DNA of 64,000 nt from RYN-230 sp963723595. Lineage in GTDB: Bacteria; Actinomycetota; Actinomycetes; Streptosporangiales; Streptosporangiaceae. Numbering within the stretch: position 1 is the first letter of the stretch; each line of letters starts with the position of its first letter. A program made the position numbers and the translations under genes. The notes below the pieces were generated by a model, which was given only the letters and a program-made list of their open reading frames with translations, was not told the origin of the DNA and did no database searches. Positions 16,550 through 25,192 of the stretch are shown piece after piece. Location of the stretch: positions 744,001 through 808,000 of the forward strand of contig CAVRRQ010000001.1 in the NCBI GenBank assembly GCA_963723595.1. Direction: 5' to 3'.

Positions 16550-17680
16550 TCAGCCGGATACGTTCCTGATCGCAATCTGGCTCAGCCACGGGAGCGGCAC
16601 GCCGAGTCCCTCGACGCGCTGGGTGCCTGCGTTCACCGCGGCCAGCCCGCCGTGCGCGGTGATCACGAACAGCCACCGGCTGTCCGGGGACCAGGCCAGC
16701 TTCCCGGGGCCCACCGAGTCCGGGCCGAGCGGGATCGCGATCCGCTGATCCGCCCCGCTGGCCAGGCTGACCAGGTGCAGTGTGACCTGGCCGCCCGCCG
16801 TGACCCGGAACAGCGCGGCCGTGGCGCCGTCCGGTGCGATGGCGCCGGGGGAAGCAGCCGAGACCGACGCGACCGGCGGGCCGCCCAGCTGCCGCTGTGC
16901 GCCGGTGACCGGGTCGATGACCACATCCGCGCAGCGGTGCGGGCGGTTACAGGTCACGGTCAGCCAGCGGGTCGGGCCGACCGCCGCGAGCATCCCGCCG
17001 ATGTGCCGGGACCCTCCCGGCCAGACCTCGTAGATCTCGCCCACGCCGGTCAGCAGTACATCGCCTCGCCCGTTCGGGCTGGCCAGCCACCAGCCGCCGG
17101 CAGGCAGCTGCATGGACACGCCGGTCACGCTGCCGTCCAGCCGGGCCAGCGACAGGGACTTGACCCGGTAGCCGCTCTGCACCCACACCTCGCCCGGCCG
17201 CGGCCCGGGCAGCACCTCCCCGCCCCGGCCCAGCGCCCCGGTCAGCGGCCGGGCGGGTTTGCCGTCCGGCACCAGGTAGCCGGGCACGAAGTCCCACGGG
17301 CGGATGATCATCTGGCTGGGCCCCGCCACGAACGAGACGGGCCCGTTGCTGGCCAGCACGGGCAGCACGGTCTGGGTGACCCGGCCCCGGGCGAGCTGGA
17401 CCCGTACCGCGCGGCGGGGACCGTAGCCGAGCAGTTCCCAGCCGGCCCGCACGCCGAGCAGGCGGTGGCCGGCCTCGGTGGCCGTCACTGCCGCACGGGC
17501 CGGGGCTGGCCGGGCCGGATGCCGGCCCAGGACCAGCACCGCCGCGATCGCGATCACCGCGACCCCGGCCAGGATCAGCGGCCAGCGCGGACCGCGCGGC
17601 CAGCGGCGGCGCGGCGGGCGGCCCGAGCCGAAACCGACCTCATCGGGCTCGTCCAGGCTCTCCGGCGACGACCAGGTCAT
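16550..17680 (-). CDS. Membrane-anchored protein with a beta-propeller-like extracytoplasmic domain
   Basis: The product is 376 residues. A basic cytoplasmic stretch (PPRRRWPRGPRW) precedes one hydrophobic segment (residues about 33-51, LILAGVAVIAIAAVLVLG). The rest is outside the membrane and contains repeated strand motifs ending in W or D, such as GEVWVQSG, GEIYEVWPGG and KLAWSPDSRWLFVI, the last being a typical WD40/TolB-like blade. Two Cys (VTCNRPHRCADV) may bridge. Similar unnamed proteins are widespread in actinomycetes. Function unknown. ATG 17680 is the only good start. Confidence 0.6.
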   Translation of the reverse strand: MTWSSPESLDEPDEVGFGSGRPPRRRWPRGPRWPLILAGVAVIAIAAVLVLGRHPARPAPARAAVTATEAGHRLLGVRAGWELLGYGPRRAVRVQLARGRVTQTVLPVLASNGPVSFVAGPSQMIIRPWDFVPGYLVPDGKPARPLTGALGRGGEVLPGPRPGEVWVQSGYRVKSLSLARLDGSVTGVSMQLPAGGWWLASPNGRGDVLLTGVGEIYEVWPGGSRHIGGMLAAVGPTRWLTVTCNRPHRCADVVIDPVTGAQRQLGGPPVASVSAASPGAIAPDGATAALFRVTAGGQVTLHLVSLASGADQRIAIPLGPDSVGPGKLAWSPDSRWLFVITAHGGLAAVNAGTQRVEGLGVPLPWLSQIAIRNVSG

Positions 17681-17859
17681 GACCAGTTACCACCCGTCCG
17701 GCGGACTGTGCCCGCAGCGCCGCGCCCCGCGGGTCCAGGCGCGCCTCGGCGAGATCTGACGCGGGCGGGTCGATCAGGAACATGAGCCAAGCATCCCCCA
17801 GCAGGCCGGGCGCCGGTAGCACCCCATCGTGACAACCGGAAGGCGGCCGCGGCGGTGGG

Positions 17860-17995
17860 GATCAGGGGGATGAGGGAGTCAGGGGGCCAGAGGGTCAGGA
17901 ACGGTCAGTGCGTGGCGGGTCGAGGTTCAGGGGAGGCCAGTGGCAGGGTCGGGCGAGGTCAGGGTCGGACAACGGGTCAGCGGGAGACGGTCAGT
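17860..17995. repeat. Irregular GGTCAG-rich direct repeats downstream of the DoxX gene
   Basis: The stretch repeats GTCAG or GGTCAGxG many times at irregular spacing (for example near 17878, 17894, 17903, 17928, 17958, 17975 and 17990), all in the same orientation. It lies just after the stop of the minus-strand DoxX gene. It may be a degenerate tandem repeat; no function is evident. Confidence 0.4.
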
Positions 17996-18785
17996 GGGAA
18001 ACGAGCTGCTCCGCCTTGGCCTTGACCTGGCCCGCCTGGTACCCGGCCCGGCTCGCGGTCTTCCCGGCCTTCCCGCTGGCTTTGGCCGCCGCCTTGGTGG
18101 CTGCCTTGCCGGCTTTCACGCTGGCCTTATGGGCGGCCTTGCCGGCCTTGCCCCGGGCCTGGACCGACTTCTCGGCGCGGGCGCGGCCCGCCTTGGCCCG
18201 GACGGTGCCCACCCTGGCCTTGGCCAGGTCCGCCTTGGCCAGCGCGAGGTCGGCCGTGCCCGCGGCCTTCCCGACGGTGGCGCCTACCTTGACGCCCGCC
18301 TTCCCGGAGGTCTTGGCCAGTGACACGTCGTGCCGCGCGGCCTGGACCGCGTGACGGCCCCGCCAGGCCAGCGACGGGTTCCCCTCCGTGTCGGCCGCGG
18401 CGATCAGGAGCCCGCCGAGCATGGTGAGGTTCTTGAGGAAGTGGATGCGCTGCTGCGCCCGCTCCTGGTCGTCCTTGGCCTCCCAGTACGGGTGCCCGGC
18501 CAGGGTCGTGGGGACCAGCGTGGCCGCCAGGGCCAGGGCGGACAGCCGCGGGAAGCGGCCGATCGCCAGCAGCGAGCCCGCGACCAGCTGGACCCCGCCG
18601 TTGATGCGGACCAGCTGCTCGGTGTTGTCCGGCAGGGCGTCCACGCGCTGCTTGAGCGGGCCCACCACCTTCTCCGCACGCGGGGCGACCCGCTCGGGCC
18701 GGCGCAGGGTGTCGTAGCCCTGGACGATGAAGATCGAGGCCAGCATGGGACGGGCAAGAGCTCTCAGGACAGCCATGGCCGCCAT
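17991..18785 (-). CDS. DoxX-family membrane protein with a long Lys/Ala-rich histone-like tail
   Basis: The product is 264 residues from ATG 18785 (MAAMAVLRALARPML); the frame is open further upstream, but that part is Gly-rich and antisense to the ABC gene. The first 150 residues match DoxX: ASIFIVQGYDTLRRPERVAP, RINGGVQLVAGSLLAIGRFP, LATLVPTTLAGHPYW, then HFLKNLTMLGGLLIAAADT, giving about four membrane helices. The last 115 residues are almost only Ala, Lys, Gly, Val, Ser and Arg, with repeated KAGKAA/KAAKAS units like histone H1 or HupB tails. DoxX proteins are small quinone-linked or redox-associated membrane proteins. The tail should lie in the cytoplasm and could bind DNA, RNA or acidic lipid. 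Confidence 0.7.
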   Translation of the reverse strand: MAAMAVLRALARPMLASIFIVQGYDTLRRPERVAPRAEKVVGPLKQRVDALPDNTEQLVRINGGVQLVAGSLLAIGRFPRLSALALAATLVPTTLAGHPYWEAKDDQERAQQRIHFLKNLTMLGGLLIAAADTEGNPSLAWRGRHAVQAARHDVSLAKTSGKAGVKVGATVGKAAGTADLALAKADLAKARVGTVRAKAGRARAEKSVQARGKAGKAAHKASVKAGKAATKAAAKASGKAGKTASRAGYQAGQVKAKAEQLVSH

Positions 18786-18876
18786 CTGCCCACTGAACCG
18801 GATTTCTAACCCCGCCAGAACGGGCGGCGCGGACGGGGGAGTGCCGGCCAGCCGGCCGTTGTGGTGGACTCTGACG

Positions 18877-19683
18877 GTGCCACCCGAGAACCCGCCGCCA
18901 CCCGAGAATCCGGCGCCACCCGGCCCCCCGCCGCCACCCAGCAGCCCGACGTCACATGGCCACCCGCCCGGGCCCGCGAACGGGCCCGCGCCGCGCCCGG
19001 CCCCCGCGCCGCTCCTCACCGTGTCCGGCGTGAGCCGCCGCTACGGGGACCGCGTCGCGCTGCAGCCCCTCGATCTCACCCTGGCCGCCGGGCAGTGCGT
19101 GGCCGTGCTCGGCGCGAACGGGTCCGGCAAGTCCACCTTGCTCCGCATCGCCGCCGGGCGGGACAAGCCGAGCACCGGCCGGGTCAGCTACGGCGGCCGG
19201 CTGCTCTCCGAGGATGACCCGGTGGTCCGGACCGAGATCGCCGTGGTGGGCGACCTGGTCAGCGCCTACCCGGACCTGACCGTCCGGGAGCATCTCCAGC
19301 TGGTCGCGGTGGCCCACGGTGAGGGCCGCCTGGCGGCGGGCCTGGTGGACCGGGCGCTGGCCGAGTGCCGCCTGGAGGACCATGGCGGGGCCCTGCCCGG
19401 GTCCCTGTCCAGCGGCCAGCTCCAGGCTCTGCAACTGGCCACGGTGCTGGTCCGGCCGCTGCGGCTGATGGTGCTCGACGAGCCCGAGCAGCGGCTGGAT
19501 CCCGCCGCCCGGCGCTGGCTCGCCGGCGTGCTGCTCGGCGAGAAGGAGGCGGGCGCGGCGATCCTGCTGGCCACGCACCACACCGAGCTGGCCGCGGCAG
19601 TGGCCGACCACGTCATCGTGCTCAGCGACGGCGGGGTCACCGCCGAGGGGCCGCCGGACGAGGCCCTGGCGGCGTTGCGGTGA
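18877..19683 (+). CDS. ABC transporter ATP-binding protein
   Basis: The product is 268 residues from GTG 18877. A Pro-rich leader of about 45 residues precedes the ATPase domain. Walker A is GANGSGKST, the signature is the degenerate SLSSGQLQALQLA, Walker B is LRLMVLDEPEQ and the H-loop is LLATHH, so hydrolysis should work. The next gene starts inside the stop codon (GTGA overlap), giving an ATPase-permease exporter pair. The Pro-rich N-terminal extension is unusual; a shorter start is possible but none has a better ribosome site. Substrate unknown. Confidence 0.85.
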   Translation: MPPENPPPPENPAPPGPPPPPSSPTSHGHPPGPANGPAPRPAPAPLLTVSGVSRRYGDRVALQPLDLTLAAGQCVAVLGANGSGKSTLLRIAAGRDKPSTGRVSYGGRLLSEDDPVVRTEIAVVGDLVSAYPDLTVREHLQLVAVAHGEGRLAAGLVDRALAECRLEDHGGALPGSLSSGQLQALQLATVLVRPLRLMVLDEPEQRLDPAARRWLAGVLLGEKEAGAAILLATHHTELAAAVADHVIVLSDGGVTAEGPPDEALAALR

Positions 19684-21365
19684 CCGTGACCCGTGACCCC
19701 ATCGCCGTCCCGGACAGCACCGGGGCGACGTTCGCGCTGCTGCGACAGCTGCGCCGGGGCCACGGCCGCAAGCAGGCGGCGAACGCCGCCTACTGGGCCT
19801 ACCTGGCCGCGGTCATCGTGGTCAGCTACGGCGGCTCGCTGATCGTCACGACGTACCGGGCGCTGCGCCGCCCGCCCCCCGCGACCGCGGCGGCCCCGCG
19901 GCTGCTGCACGCGGCCCCGGCCGCGCTGACCGCTCTGGCGCTGCTGGTCTTCCTGGTCCTGGTCCGGGACGCCCTGTGGCGCGGCCCGGTCACCGTGCCG
20001 CAGGCCACCGCGGACTGGCTGCTCGGCACGCCCGTGGACCGGCGGCGGCTGCTGCGCCCCCGGTTCCGCGGGTCCGCCGCCGGGGCGCTGCTGGTCGGCG
20101 CGGTGGCCGGGATCGTGCCCGCCGCCACCCTGGTCGCCCTGGGCCTGGGCGGCCGGTCCGGCGGTGAGGTGATCCGCCTGGCCGGGGCCGCGATGGTGTC
20201 GATGGGCCTGCTCTTCGGGCTGGCCACCGGCCTGGCTGGCCTGATCGAGCGGTACCCGGGGACCGGGCGCTGGGTCCGCGCGGCCACCCCGGCGGCCCTG
20301 GCGGCCGCGGTCCTGCTCGGCGGCCTGGCCGCCTGGGCCGGGCTCGGGCGGCTGCCGGCCGCCGTGGCGACCGTGCTGCTCTGGTCCGGCCCGTGGGGGT
20401 GGACGGCCCAGCCGGTGCTCGCCGTGGCCGCGCACGCCGTCCCCGCCAGCGCCGCCGGGAATCCGGCGCCCTGGTGGCCGGTGGCCCTGGGACTGCTCGC
20501 CGCGGCCGCATTGGCCGCGCTGGCCTGCGCGGACCGGGCCGCGGCCGGGGTACCGGCCGCCGCACTCCGGGCCCGGGCCCGCACCCTGGGTGCGATGTCC
20601 GCGGCCGCGCTGAGCATGAACACCCGCGGTGTCGCCACCGCCTACACCGCGGCCTCCGGGGCCCGGCGCGCCCGGTTCCGCCTCCCGCCACCGCGGCGGC
20701 GTGAGCTGGTGATGCTCTGGCGGGACCTGCTCGCGCTGCTCCGGTCGCCGGCCCGGCTGGTGTCCGCGGTGCTGCTGGCCCTGCTGGCCGCGGTGCTCAT
20801 CGCCGTGGCCGGTCACGGCCGGCCGGTGTCCCTCGTGCTGGTGGCCTCCGGGGTGAGCCTCGGCTTCCTGGCCGCGGCGTGGCTCTGCGAGGGGGCCAGG
20901 CTGGATGCGGACGACCCGCGCCGGTCGGTGAACCTGCCCATGAGCTACGAGTCGCTGGCCTGGTGGCACGCGGTGGTGCCGTGCCTGGTGCTGCTGGCGG
21001 CCGTGGGGATGCCCGCCGCGGTGGCCTGCCTCGTCACGGGCGATCTGCGGCCTCTGGCCCTGCTGGTGGTGACCATCCCGGTGCTGGTCGGCGGGGCGCT
21101 GGTCAACGTCTTCCGGGGCGCCTTCTCGCCGTCCCTCCTCGTGGGAGCCGACACCCCGGTGGGCAACACCGCCGCGCTGAGCATCGTGTTCTGGTACGCG
21201 TGGGGCACGGTGCTCGCCGTGCTGCCGATGACCGTCCTGGTGACCAGCGCGCTCGGCTCGGCTGGCCCGGCCCCGCTGGCCCGCGCCCTGGTGATCGGCG
21301 CCGGGCTGGCGGCCGGGCTTGGTGCCTACGCTGCCCGCCGCGCGCGCCGCCTGCGGGCGGGCTGA
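19680..21365 (+). CDS. ABC transporter permease, large hydrophobic subunit
   Basis: The product is 561 residues from GTG 19680, overlapping the ATPase stop by 4 bp. There are about twelve hydrophobic segments, among them AAVIVVSYGGSLIVTTY, ALTALALLVFLVLV, AGALLVGAVAGIVPAATLVA, ALAAAVLLGGLAAWAGL, AVLLALLAAVLIAVAG and LPMTVLVTSALG. The central cytoplasmic part holds the basic-aromatic motif RRRELVMLWRDLLALLRSP, as in exporters with duplicated six-helix halves. No named family motif gives the cargo. Stretches of Ala, Leu and Gly make paralogue assignment from sequence alone unsafe. Confidence 0.75.
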   Translation: MTVTRDPIAVPDSTGATFALLRQLRRGHGRKQAANAAYWAYLAAVIVVSYGGSLIVTTYRALRRPPPATAAAPRLLHAAPAALTALALLVFLVLVRDALWRGPVTVPQATADWLLGTPVDRRRLLRPRFRGSAAGALLVGAVAGIVPAATLVALGLGGRSGGEVIRLAGAAMVSMGLLFGLATGLAGLIERYPGTGRWVRAATPAALAAAVLLGGLAAWAGLGRLPAAVATVLLWSGPWGWTAQPVLAVAAHAVPASAAGNPAPWWPVALGLLAAAALAALACADRAAAGVPAAALRARARTLGAMSAAALSMNTRGVATAYTAASGARRARFRLPPPRRRELVMLWRDLLALLRSPARLVSAVLLALLAAVLIAVAGHGRPVSLVLVASGVSLGFLAAAWLCEGARLDADDPRRSVNLPMSYESLAWWHAVVPCLVLLAAVGMPAAVACLVTGDLRPLALLVVTIPVLVGGALVNVFRGAFSPSLLVGADTPVGNTAALSIVFWYAWGTVLAVLPMTVLVTSALGSAGPAPLARALVIGAGLAAGLGAYAARRARRLRAG

Positions 21366-21511
21366 CCGTTCACCTGCGTCCCGGGGTCTCCTGACCTTGG
21401 TGTCCGCCGGGCGGGACCTACGTATGTGTGATCTTCCCCGGGGACGCGTGCTGGAATGAGATCATGCGCCCGTCCCTGCGGGCGCCGGACAGCAACGCGG
21501 ACAGGGGCACG

Positions 21512-21972
21512 ATGAGCGAATCAGCCGCCGAACGGCAGGGCCGGATCGTGGTCGGGGTGGACGATTCGGAGGGGTCAGCGCACGCCTTGCGGTGGGCTGC
21601 CCGCCAGGCCGGATTCTTCACCGGTGCGACCTTGGAGGCCGTCATCGCCTGGCAGTACCCGCGTTCTTCGGCTGGGCCCCGGCCGGGGGAGACGGCGCCA
21701 ACTTCGCCGGGATCGCCGACAAGGCCCTCAGCGACGCACTGAATGCCGTGTTCGGCCCGGAATGGCCGGACTGGGTGGTGGCTCGTGAGGTCGAGGGGTA
21801 TCCGGGCCAGGTCCTGGTCGAGGCGTCCGCGGGAGCAGATTTGCTGGTCGTGGGCAGCTGCGGGCACGCTGGGTTCGCCGACGCGCTACTCGGCTCGGTC
21901 AGCACCTACTGCGTGCAACACGCCCACGTGCCGGTCACGGTGATCCGCCCCCCGGGACACCATCACCAGTAA
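21512..21972 (+). pseudogene. Universal stress protein (UspA family) with one frameshift
   Basis: From ATG 21512 the first frame gives RIVVGVDDSEGSAHALRWAA and ends in LEAVIAWQYP. After about 21660 the family continues one frame over: FFGWAPAGGDGAN, ADLLVVGSCGHAGFADALLG, GSVSTYCVQHAHVPVTVIRP. The second part keeps the ATP-binding G-x2-G-x9-G(S) region in changed form (GSCGHAGFADALLGS). A single missing G within TACCCGCGTTC would explain the shift. Repaired, the protein has about 153 residues, normal for a single-domain Usp. It is either a recent pseudogene or a sequencing error. Confidence 0.75.
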
Positions 21973-22028
21973 CCGCCCGGCCTGCGAGCGCGCCGGTGCG
22001 CCGGGCACCTGGCCACCGGGCGGCTGGG

Positions 22029-22862
22029 CTAGAGCCCCGTGCGCAGCGAGTAGTGCACGTCCAGCCGGTCGGCGGACCGGTTGGCGGTGATGGCCACGCT
22101 GTCGCCGGGCAGCACCGCATGGTCGTCCACCACGGCCAGCCCGGCCGCGGTGAAGCTGACCCGGTGGCTGAGCAGCGCCGGGCTGCCGGCCGGGCGCTCC
22201 AGGCAGCCCGCCTCAAGCGCCCCGAGAATGCACGGGGTGATCGTCTCCGCGGCGCGGGTGACCGCCAGCCCGTGCCCGGCCAGCACCGTGTACAGGCCGC
22301 GCTGGCCCAGGTCGGCCGGGTCGAGCCCGTCCGCGAGCGGCAGCGGCAGGTAGGAGGTCTGCACGATGAGGGGCCGGCCGGCGGCCAGCCGCAGGCGGCG
22401 CAGGTGCAGCACCTGGGCGGGGCCGCCGAGCCGGGCCCCGACCTCCCCGGGCGGGGTGATGATCTGCGTCTCGAGCAGCCGGGTGCTGATCTCGGCCCCC
22501 TGGGCGGCCAGGTCGGCGGCGAAGCTGCGCAGGTGGCCGAGGTCGTACTCGTAGCGGACCGCCACGTAGGTGCCGCTGCCGTGCCGGGCGGCGACCAGCC
22601 CGTCGTCGGTGAGCAGCTGCAGGGCCTGCCGGAGCGTCATGATGCTGACCCCGAACTCTCCGGCCAGCTCCCGCTGGGGCGGCAGCGGGCTGCCCGCCGG
22701 CCACTGGCCGCTGGTGATCAGGTCCCGCAGCTCCGCGTAGATCCGCAGGTACTTCGGCTGCCGGTCCTCCGCCGTCCGCCGGGCCGCTGAGTTCCCTGCC
22801 GCGCTCCGGTTCACGGCCGCAGGGCCTCCCGCCGCGCTCCGGTTCACGGCCGCTGTGTTCAC
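22029..22862 (-). CDS. GntR-family regulator of the HutC/UTRA type
   Basis: The product is 277 residues from GTG 22862 behind AGGAGGAG. The winged-helix domain is clear: YAELRDLITSGQWPAGSPLP, RELAGEFGVSIMTLRQALQL, DDGLVAARHGSGTYVA. It is followed by a UTRA ligand domain (LRSFAADLAAQG, VLHLRRLRLAAGRPLIVQTS-YLPL, DDHAVLPGDSVAITANRSADR). The N-terminus contains a short duplication, AAVNRSAAG. The gene follows trpA by 13 bp on the same strand, so it is co-transcribed with trpBA and probably controls that operon or the divergent permease. The effector is not predictable, though an amino acid or tryptophan precursor would fit. Confidence 0.85.
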   Translation of the reverse strand: MNTAAVNRSAAGGPAAVNRSAAGNSAARRTAEDRQPKYLRIYAELRDLITSGQWPAGSPLPPQRELAGEFGVSIMTLRQALQLLTDDGLVAARHGSGTYVAVRYEYDLGHLRSFAADLAAQGAEISTRLLETQIITPPGEVGARLGGPAQVLHLRRLRLAAGRPLIVQTSYLPLPLADGLDPADLGQRGLYTVLAGHGLAVTRAAETITPCILGALEAGCLERPAGSPALLSHRVSFTAAGLAVVDDHAVLPGDSVAITANRSADRLDVHYSLRTGL

Positions 22863-22875
22863 CAGGCGCTCCTCC

Positions 22876-23757
22876 TCATGGCCGCGCGGGCACCCGGGCG
22901 GAGTCGACCGCGGTGCGCAGCTCCCCGACCGTGCGGGCGATGTCCGCGGGGCCCGCGCCGTCCAGGACCTGCCGCATGAGGGCGGACGCCACGATGACCC
23001 CGTCGGCGTGCCGGACGGCCGCGGCCGCCCGGGCCGGGGTGTCGATTCCGAAGCCGATGAGCACCGGCCGCGCACGATCCTGTTTTTCCCCAACGGTCCG
23101 TCCGCCCCAGCCCTCCGGCCCGGCGGTGGCGCCCGGGGCCTGCGCCGCCAGCGCCTGGGCGGCCAGCGCCCAGCGGCGCTCGTCGTCGTGCTCGTGGGTG
23201 CTTCCCGTGGTGGCCATCACGCTCATCACGTAGAGGAAACCACGGGAGCGCCGGGCTATGGCGCGCATCTGCGCGGGCGGGGTGGCGGGCGTGACCATCA
23301 GGGTCGCGTCCAGGCCGGCCGCGGCCGCCGCCGTGAGGTACTCGTCCGCTTCCCCGGCGGGCAGGTCGGGGATGATCGTCCCGCTGAACCCGGCCCCGGC
23401 CAGCTCGCCGCAGTACCGCGCGATGCCCCGGTGGTAGGTGTGATTGGCGTAGCTCATCGCGATCAGCGGCACCTCGCCGTCCTGGCCGGCCCGGGGCCGG
23501 GCCAGGTGCAGCTCGGCCAGGATCGCGGTGGTGTTCGCGCCGCGGCTGAGGGCGGTTTCCGACGCCTGCTGGATGACCGGCCCGTCGATCATCGGGTCCG
23601 AGAACGGCAGCCCGATCTCGACCGCGTCCGCGCCTGCCTCGATCATCGCCGCGAGCAGTCCGGTCCAGTCGGGCCGGACCCCGGCGGTGACGTAGGTGAC
23701 CAGGCTGGGCCGCCCGGCTGCGCGCGCCTGGCCCAGCACCGTCTCAACGGCTCCCAC
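22876..23757 (-). CDS. trpA: Tryptophan synthase alpha chain, with an unusual internal insertion
   Basis: The product is 293 residues. Catalytic Glu47 and Asp58 are present (DAVEIGLPFSDPMIDGPVIQ), as are SYANHTYHRG, GTIIPDLPAGE, and the phosphate-binding block VLIGFGIDTP with ADGVIVASAL. The enzyme splits indole-3-glycerol phosphate and passes indole to TrpB. After YVMSVMATTGSTHE there is an extra segment of about 30 residues rich in Ala, Gly and charge that typical TrpA lacks, replacing the usual SRTGVTG loop. It overlaps trpB by 14 bp. Absence of trpC/E nearby suggests a secondary trp locus; the changed loop leaves activity uncertain. Confidence 0.85.
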   Translation of the reverse strand: MGAVETVLGQARAAGRPSLVTYVTAGVRPDWTGLLAAMIEAGADAVEIGLPFSDPMIDGPVIQQASETALSRGANTTAILAELHLARPRAGQDGEVPLIAMSYANHTYHRGIARYCGELAGAGFSGTIIPDLPAGEADEYLTAAAAAGLDATLMVTPATPPAQMRAIARRSRGFLYVMSVMATTGSTHEHDDERRWALAAQALAAQAPGATAGPEGWGGRTVGEKQDRARPVLIGFGIDTPARAAAAVRHADGVIVASALMRQVLDGAGPADIARTVGELRTAVDSARVPARP

Positions 23758-24946
23758 GGCTGATCTCCTTCAGGGTGGCGGCGTCCTTGTCGCCGCGCCC
23801 GGACATGGTGACCAGGACGCTGGTCCCGGCGGCCAGCTCCCCGCAGCGGGCGGCGCGGGCCACCCAGGCCACCGCGTGCGCGGATTCCAGTGCGGCCAGG
23901 ATCCCCTCGGTCCGGGCGCACAGTTCCACGGCCGCGATCGCCTCCTCGTCGGTCACCGTGTGGTACTCGGCGCGGCCGCTCGCGGCGAGGTGGGCGTGCT
24001 CGGGCCCGACCCCGGGGTAGTCCAGCCCCGCCGACACCGACTCGGCCTCGAGGATCTGGCCGTGCTGGTCCTGCAGGACGGGGGCCAGGAAGCCGTGCAG
24101 GATGCCTGGGCGCCCGTGGCTAATCGCGGCCCCGCCGGCGGCCTCCACGCCGACCAGCCGGGCCGGGGTGTCCGCGAAGCCCGCGAACGTCCCCGCGGCG
24201 TTCGACCCGCCGCCCACGCAGGCCACCACGACGTCCGGCCGCCCGGACGGCTGGAGTTCCGGCCGCGCGGCGCACTGGGCCCGGGCCTCGTCGCCGATGA
24301 CCCGCTGGAACTCGCGCACCAGCCACGGGTAGGGGTGCGGTCCGAGCACCGAGCCGATGCAGTAGTGGGTGGTGTCCACGGTGGTGACCCAGTGCCGCAG
24401 GGCCTCGCTGGTGGCGTCCTTGAGCGTGCGCGACCCCGAGCAGACCGGCAGGACCGTCGCGCCGAGCAGCTCCATCCGGAACACGTTCAGTTCCTGGCGG
24501 GCCATGTCCCGCTCGCCCATGTAGACCGTGCAGCCCAGGCCCAGGTGCGCGGCGACCGTGGCCGCGGCCACCCCGTGCTGGCCCGCCCCGGTCTCGGCGA
24601 CCAGCGCGGTCTTGCCGAGCCGCCGGGCCAGGAGGGCCTGCCCGAGCACGTTGTTGATCTTGTGGCTGCCGGTGTGGGCCAGGTCCTCCCGCTTGAACAG
24701 GACCCGCACGCCGAGCTCGGCCGACAGCCGTGATGCTCCGCTGACCGGGGTGGGCCGGCCCGCGTAGTCGCGGAGCAGCCTGCCCAGTTCTGCGCGGAAC
24801 CCTTCGTCCGCCCAGGCGGCGCGGAACTCCCGGTCCAGCTCCTCGCAGGCGGGCACCAGGGCCTCGGGCACGAAGCGCCCGCCGAACGCCCCGTACCGGC
24901 CCGCCGGTCCCGGGTCGCCCATGATGACCCGTTCCGCGACCTTCAT
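23744..24946 (-). CDS. trpB: Tryptophan synthase beta chain
   Basis: The product is 400 residues from ATG 24946; a GTG directly upstream (24949) is also possible, both behind GGAGG. RYGAFGGRFVPEAL opens the typical TrpB1 N-terminus. The PLP lysine is Lys96 in AHTGSHKINNVLGQ; AETGAGQHGVA, GSRTLKDA and the phosphate loop CVGGGSNAAG are intact. It condenses indole with serine to tryptophan. It heads a trpB-trpA-gntR operon. A palindromic TTCTAGA pair lies about 40 bp upstream and is the best operator candidate. A few positions (for example ESAHAVAW) match normal TrpB, so the enzyme should be active. Confidence 0.92.
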   Translation of the reverse strand: MKVAERVIMGDPGPAGRYGAFGGRFVPEALVPACEELDREFRAAWADEGFRAELGRLLRDYAGRPTPVSGASRLSAELGVRVLFKREDLAHTGSHKINNVLGQALLARRLGKTALVAETGAGQHGVAAATVAAHLGLGCTVYMGERDMARQELNVFRMELLGATVLPVCSGSRTLKDATSEALRHWVTTVDTTHYCIGSVLGPHPYPWLVREFQRVIGDEARAQCAARPELQPSGRPDVVVACVGGGSNAAGTFAGFADTPARLVGVEAAGGAAISHGRPGILHGFLAPVLQDQHGQILEAESVSAGLDYPGVGPEHAHLAASGRAEYHTVTDEEAIAAVELCARTEGILAALESAHAVAWVARAARCGELAAGTSVLVTMSGRGDKDAATLKEISRGSR

Positions 24947-24984
24947 CACGACACCACCTCCGCCGGTGCGGCGCCCGCATCTGA

Positions 24985-25002
24985 ATTCTAGAGTTCTAGA
25001 AC
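24985..25002. promoter_or_regulatory. Double TTCTAGA palindrome upstream of trpB (possible operator)
   Basis: TTCTAGA (24986-24992) is followed after one base by TTCTAGAA (24994-25001), and the second sits in the 10-bp palindrome GTTCTAGAAC. This AT-rich site is out of character with the surrounding DNA and lies about 40 bp before the trpB start. It is the likely target of the co-transcribed GntR protein. No promoter with good -35 and -10 could be fixed around it. Confidence 0.5.
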
Positions 25003-25040
25003 AATAACAGGCGGCGGAAAGAAGCTCCAGAACCCGGCGG

Positions 25041-25192
25041 GCCCGGGCGCGGATCCGCGCGGGGCGAGTGTGCCCCCGGGCCGGACTCCGCGCGCGGCGG
25101 TGTGCCCCGGGCCGGACTCCGCGCGCGGCGGTGTGCCCCGGGCCGGATCCGCGCGCGGCGGTGTGCCCCGGGCCGGATCCGCGCGCGGCCAG
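25041..25192. repeat. Five tandem 30-34-bp GC repeats between trpB and the permease
   Basis: The unit, about CCGGGCCGGA(C)TCCGCGCG followed by CGGCGGTGTGCC, occurs about five times. The first copy (25041-25074) and last copy (25165-25192) are degenerate; the three middle ones are nearly identical. Each contains the partly palindromic GGATCCGCGCG or GGACTCCGCGCG. The array fills the divergent region between the trpB operator and the start of the permease gene. It could be a repeated regulator site or a simple tandem expansion. Confidence 0.75.

Noticed and set aside
25041..25192. CRISPR array
   Set aside because: The 30-34-bp units abut each other without spacers.
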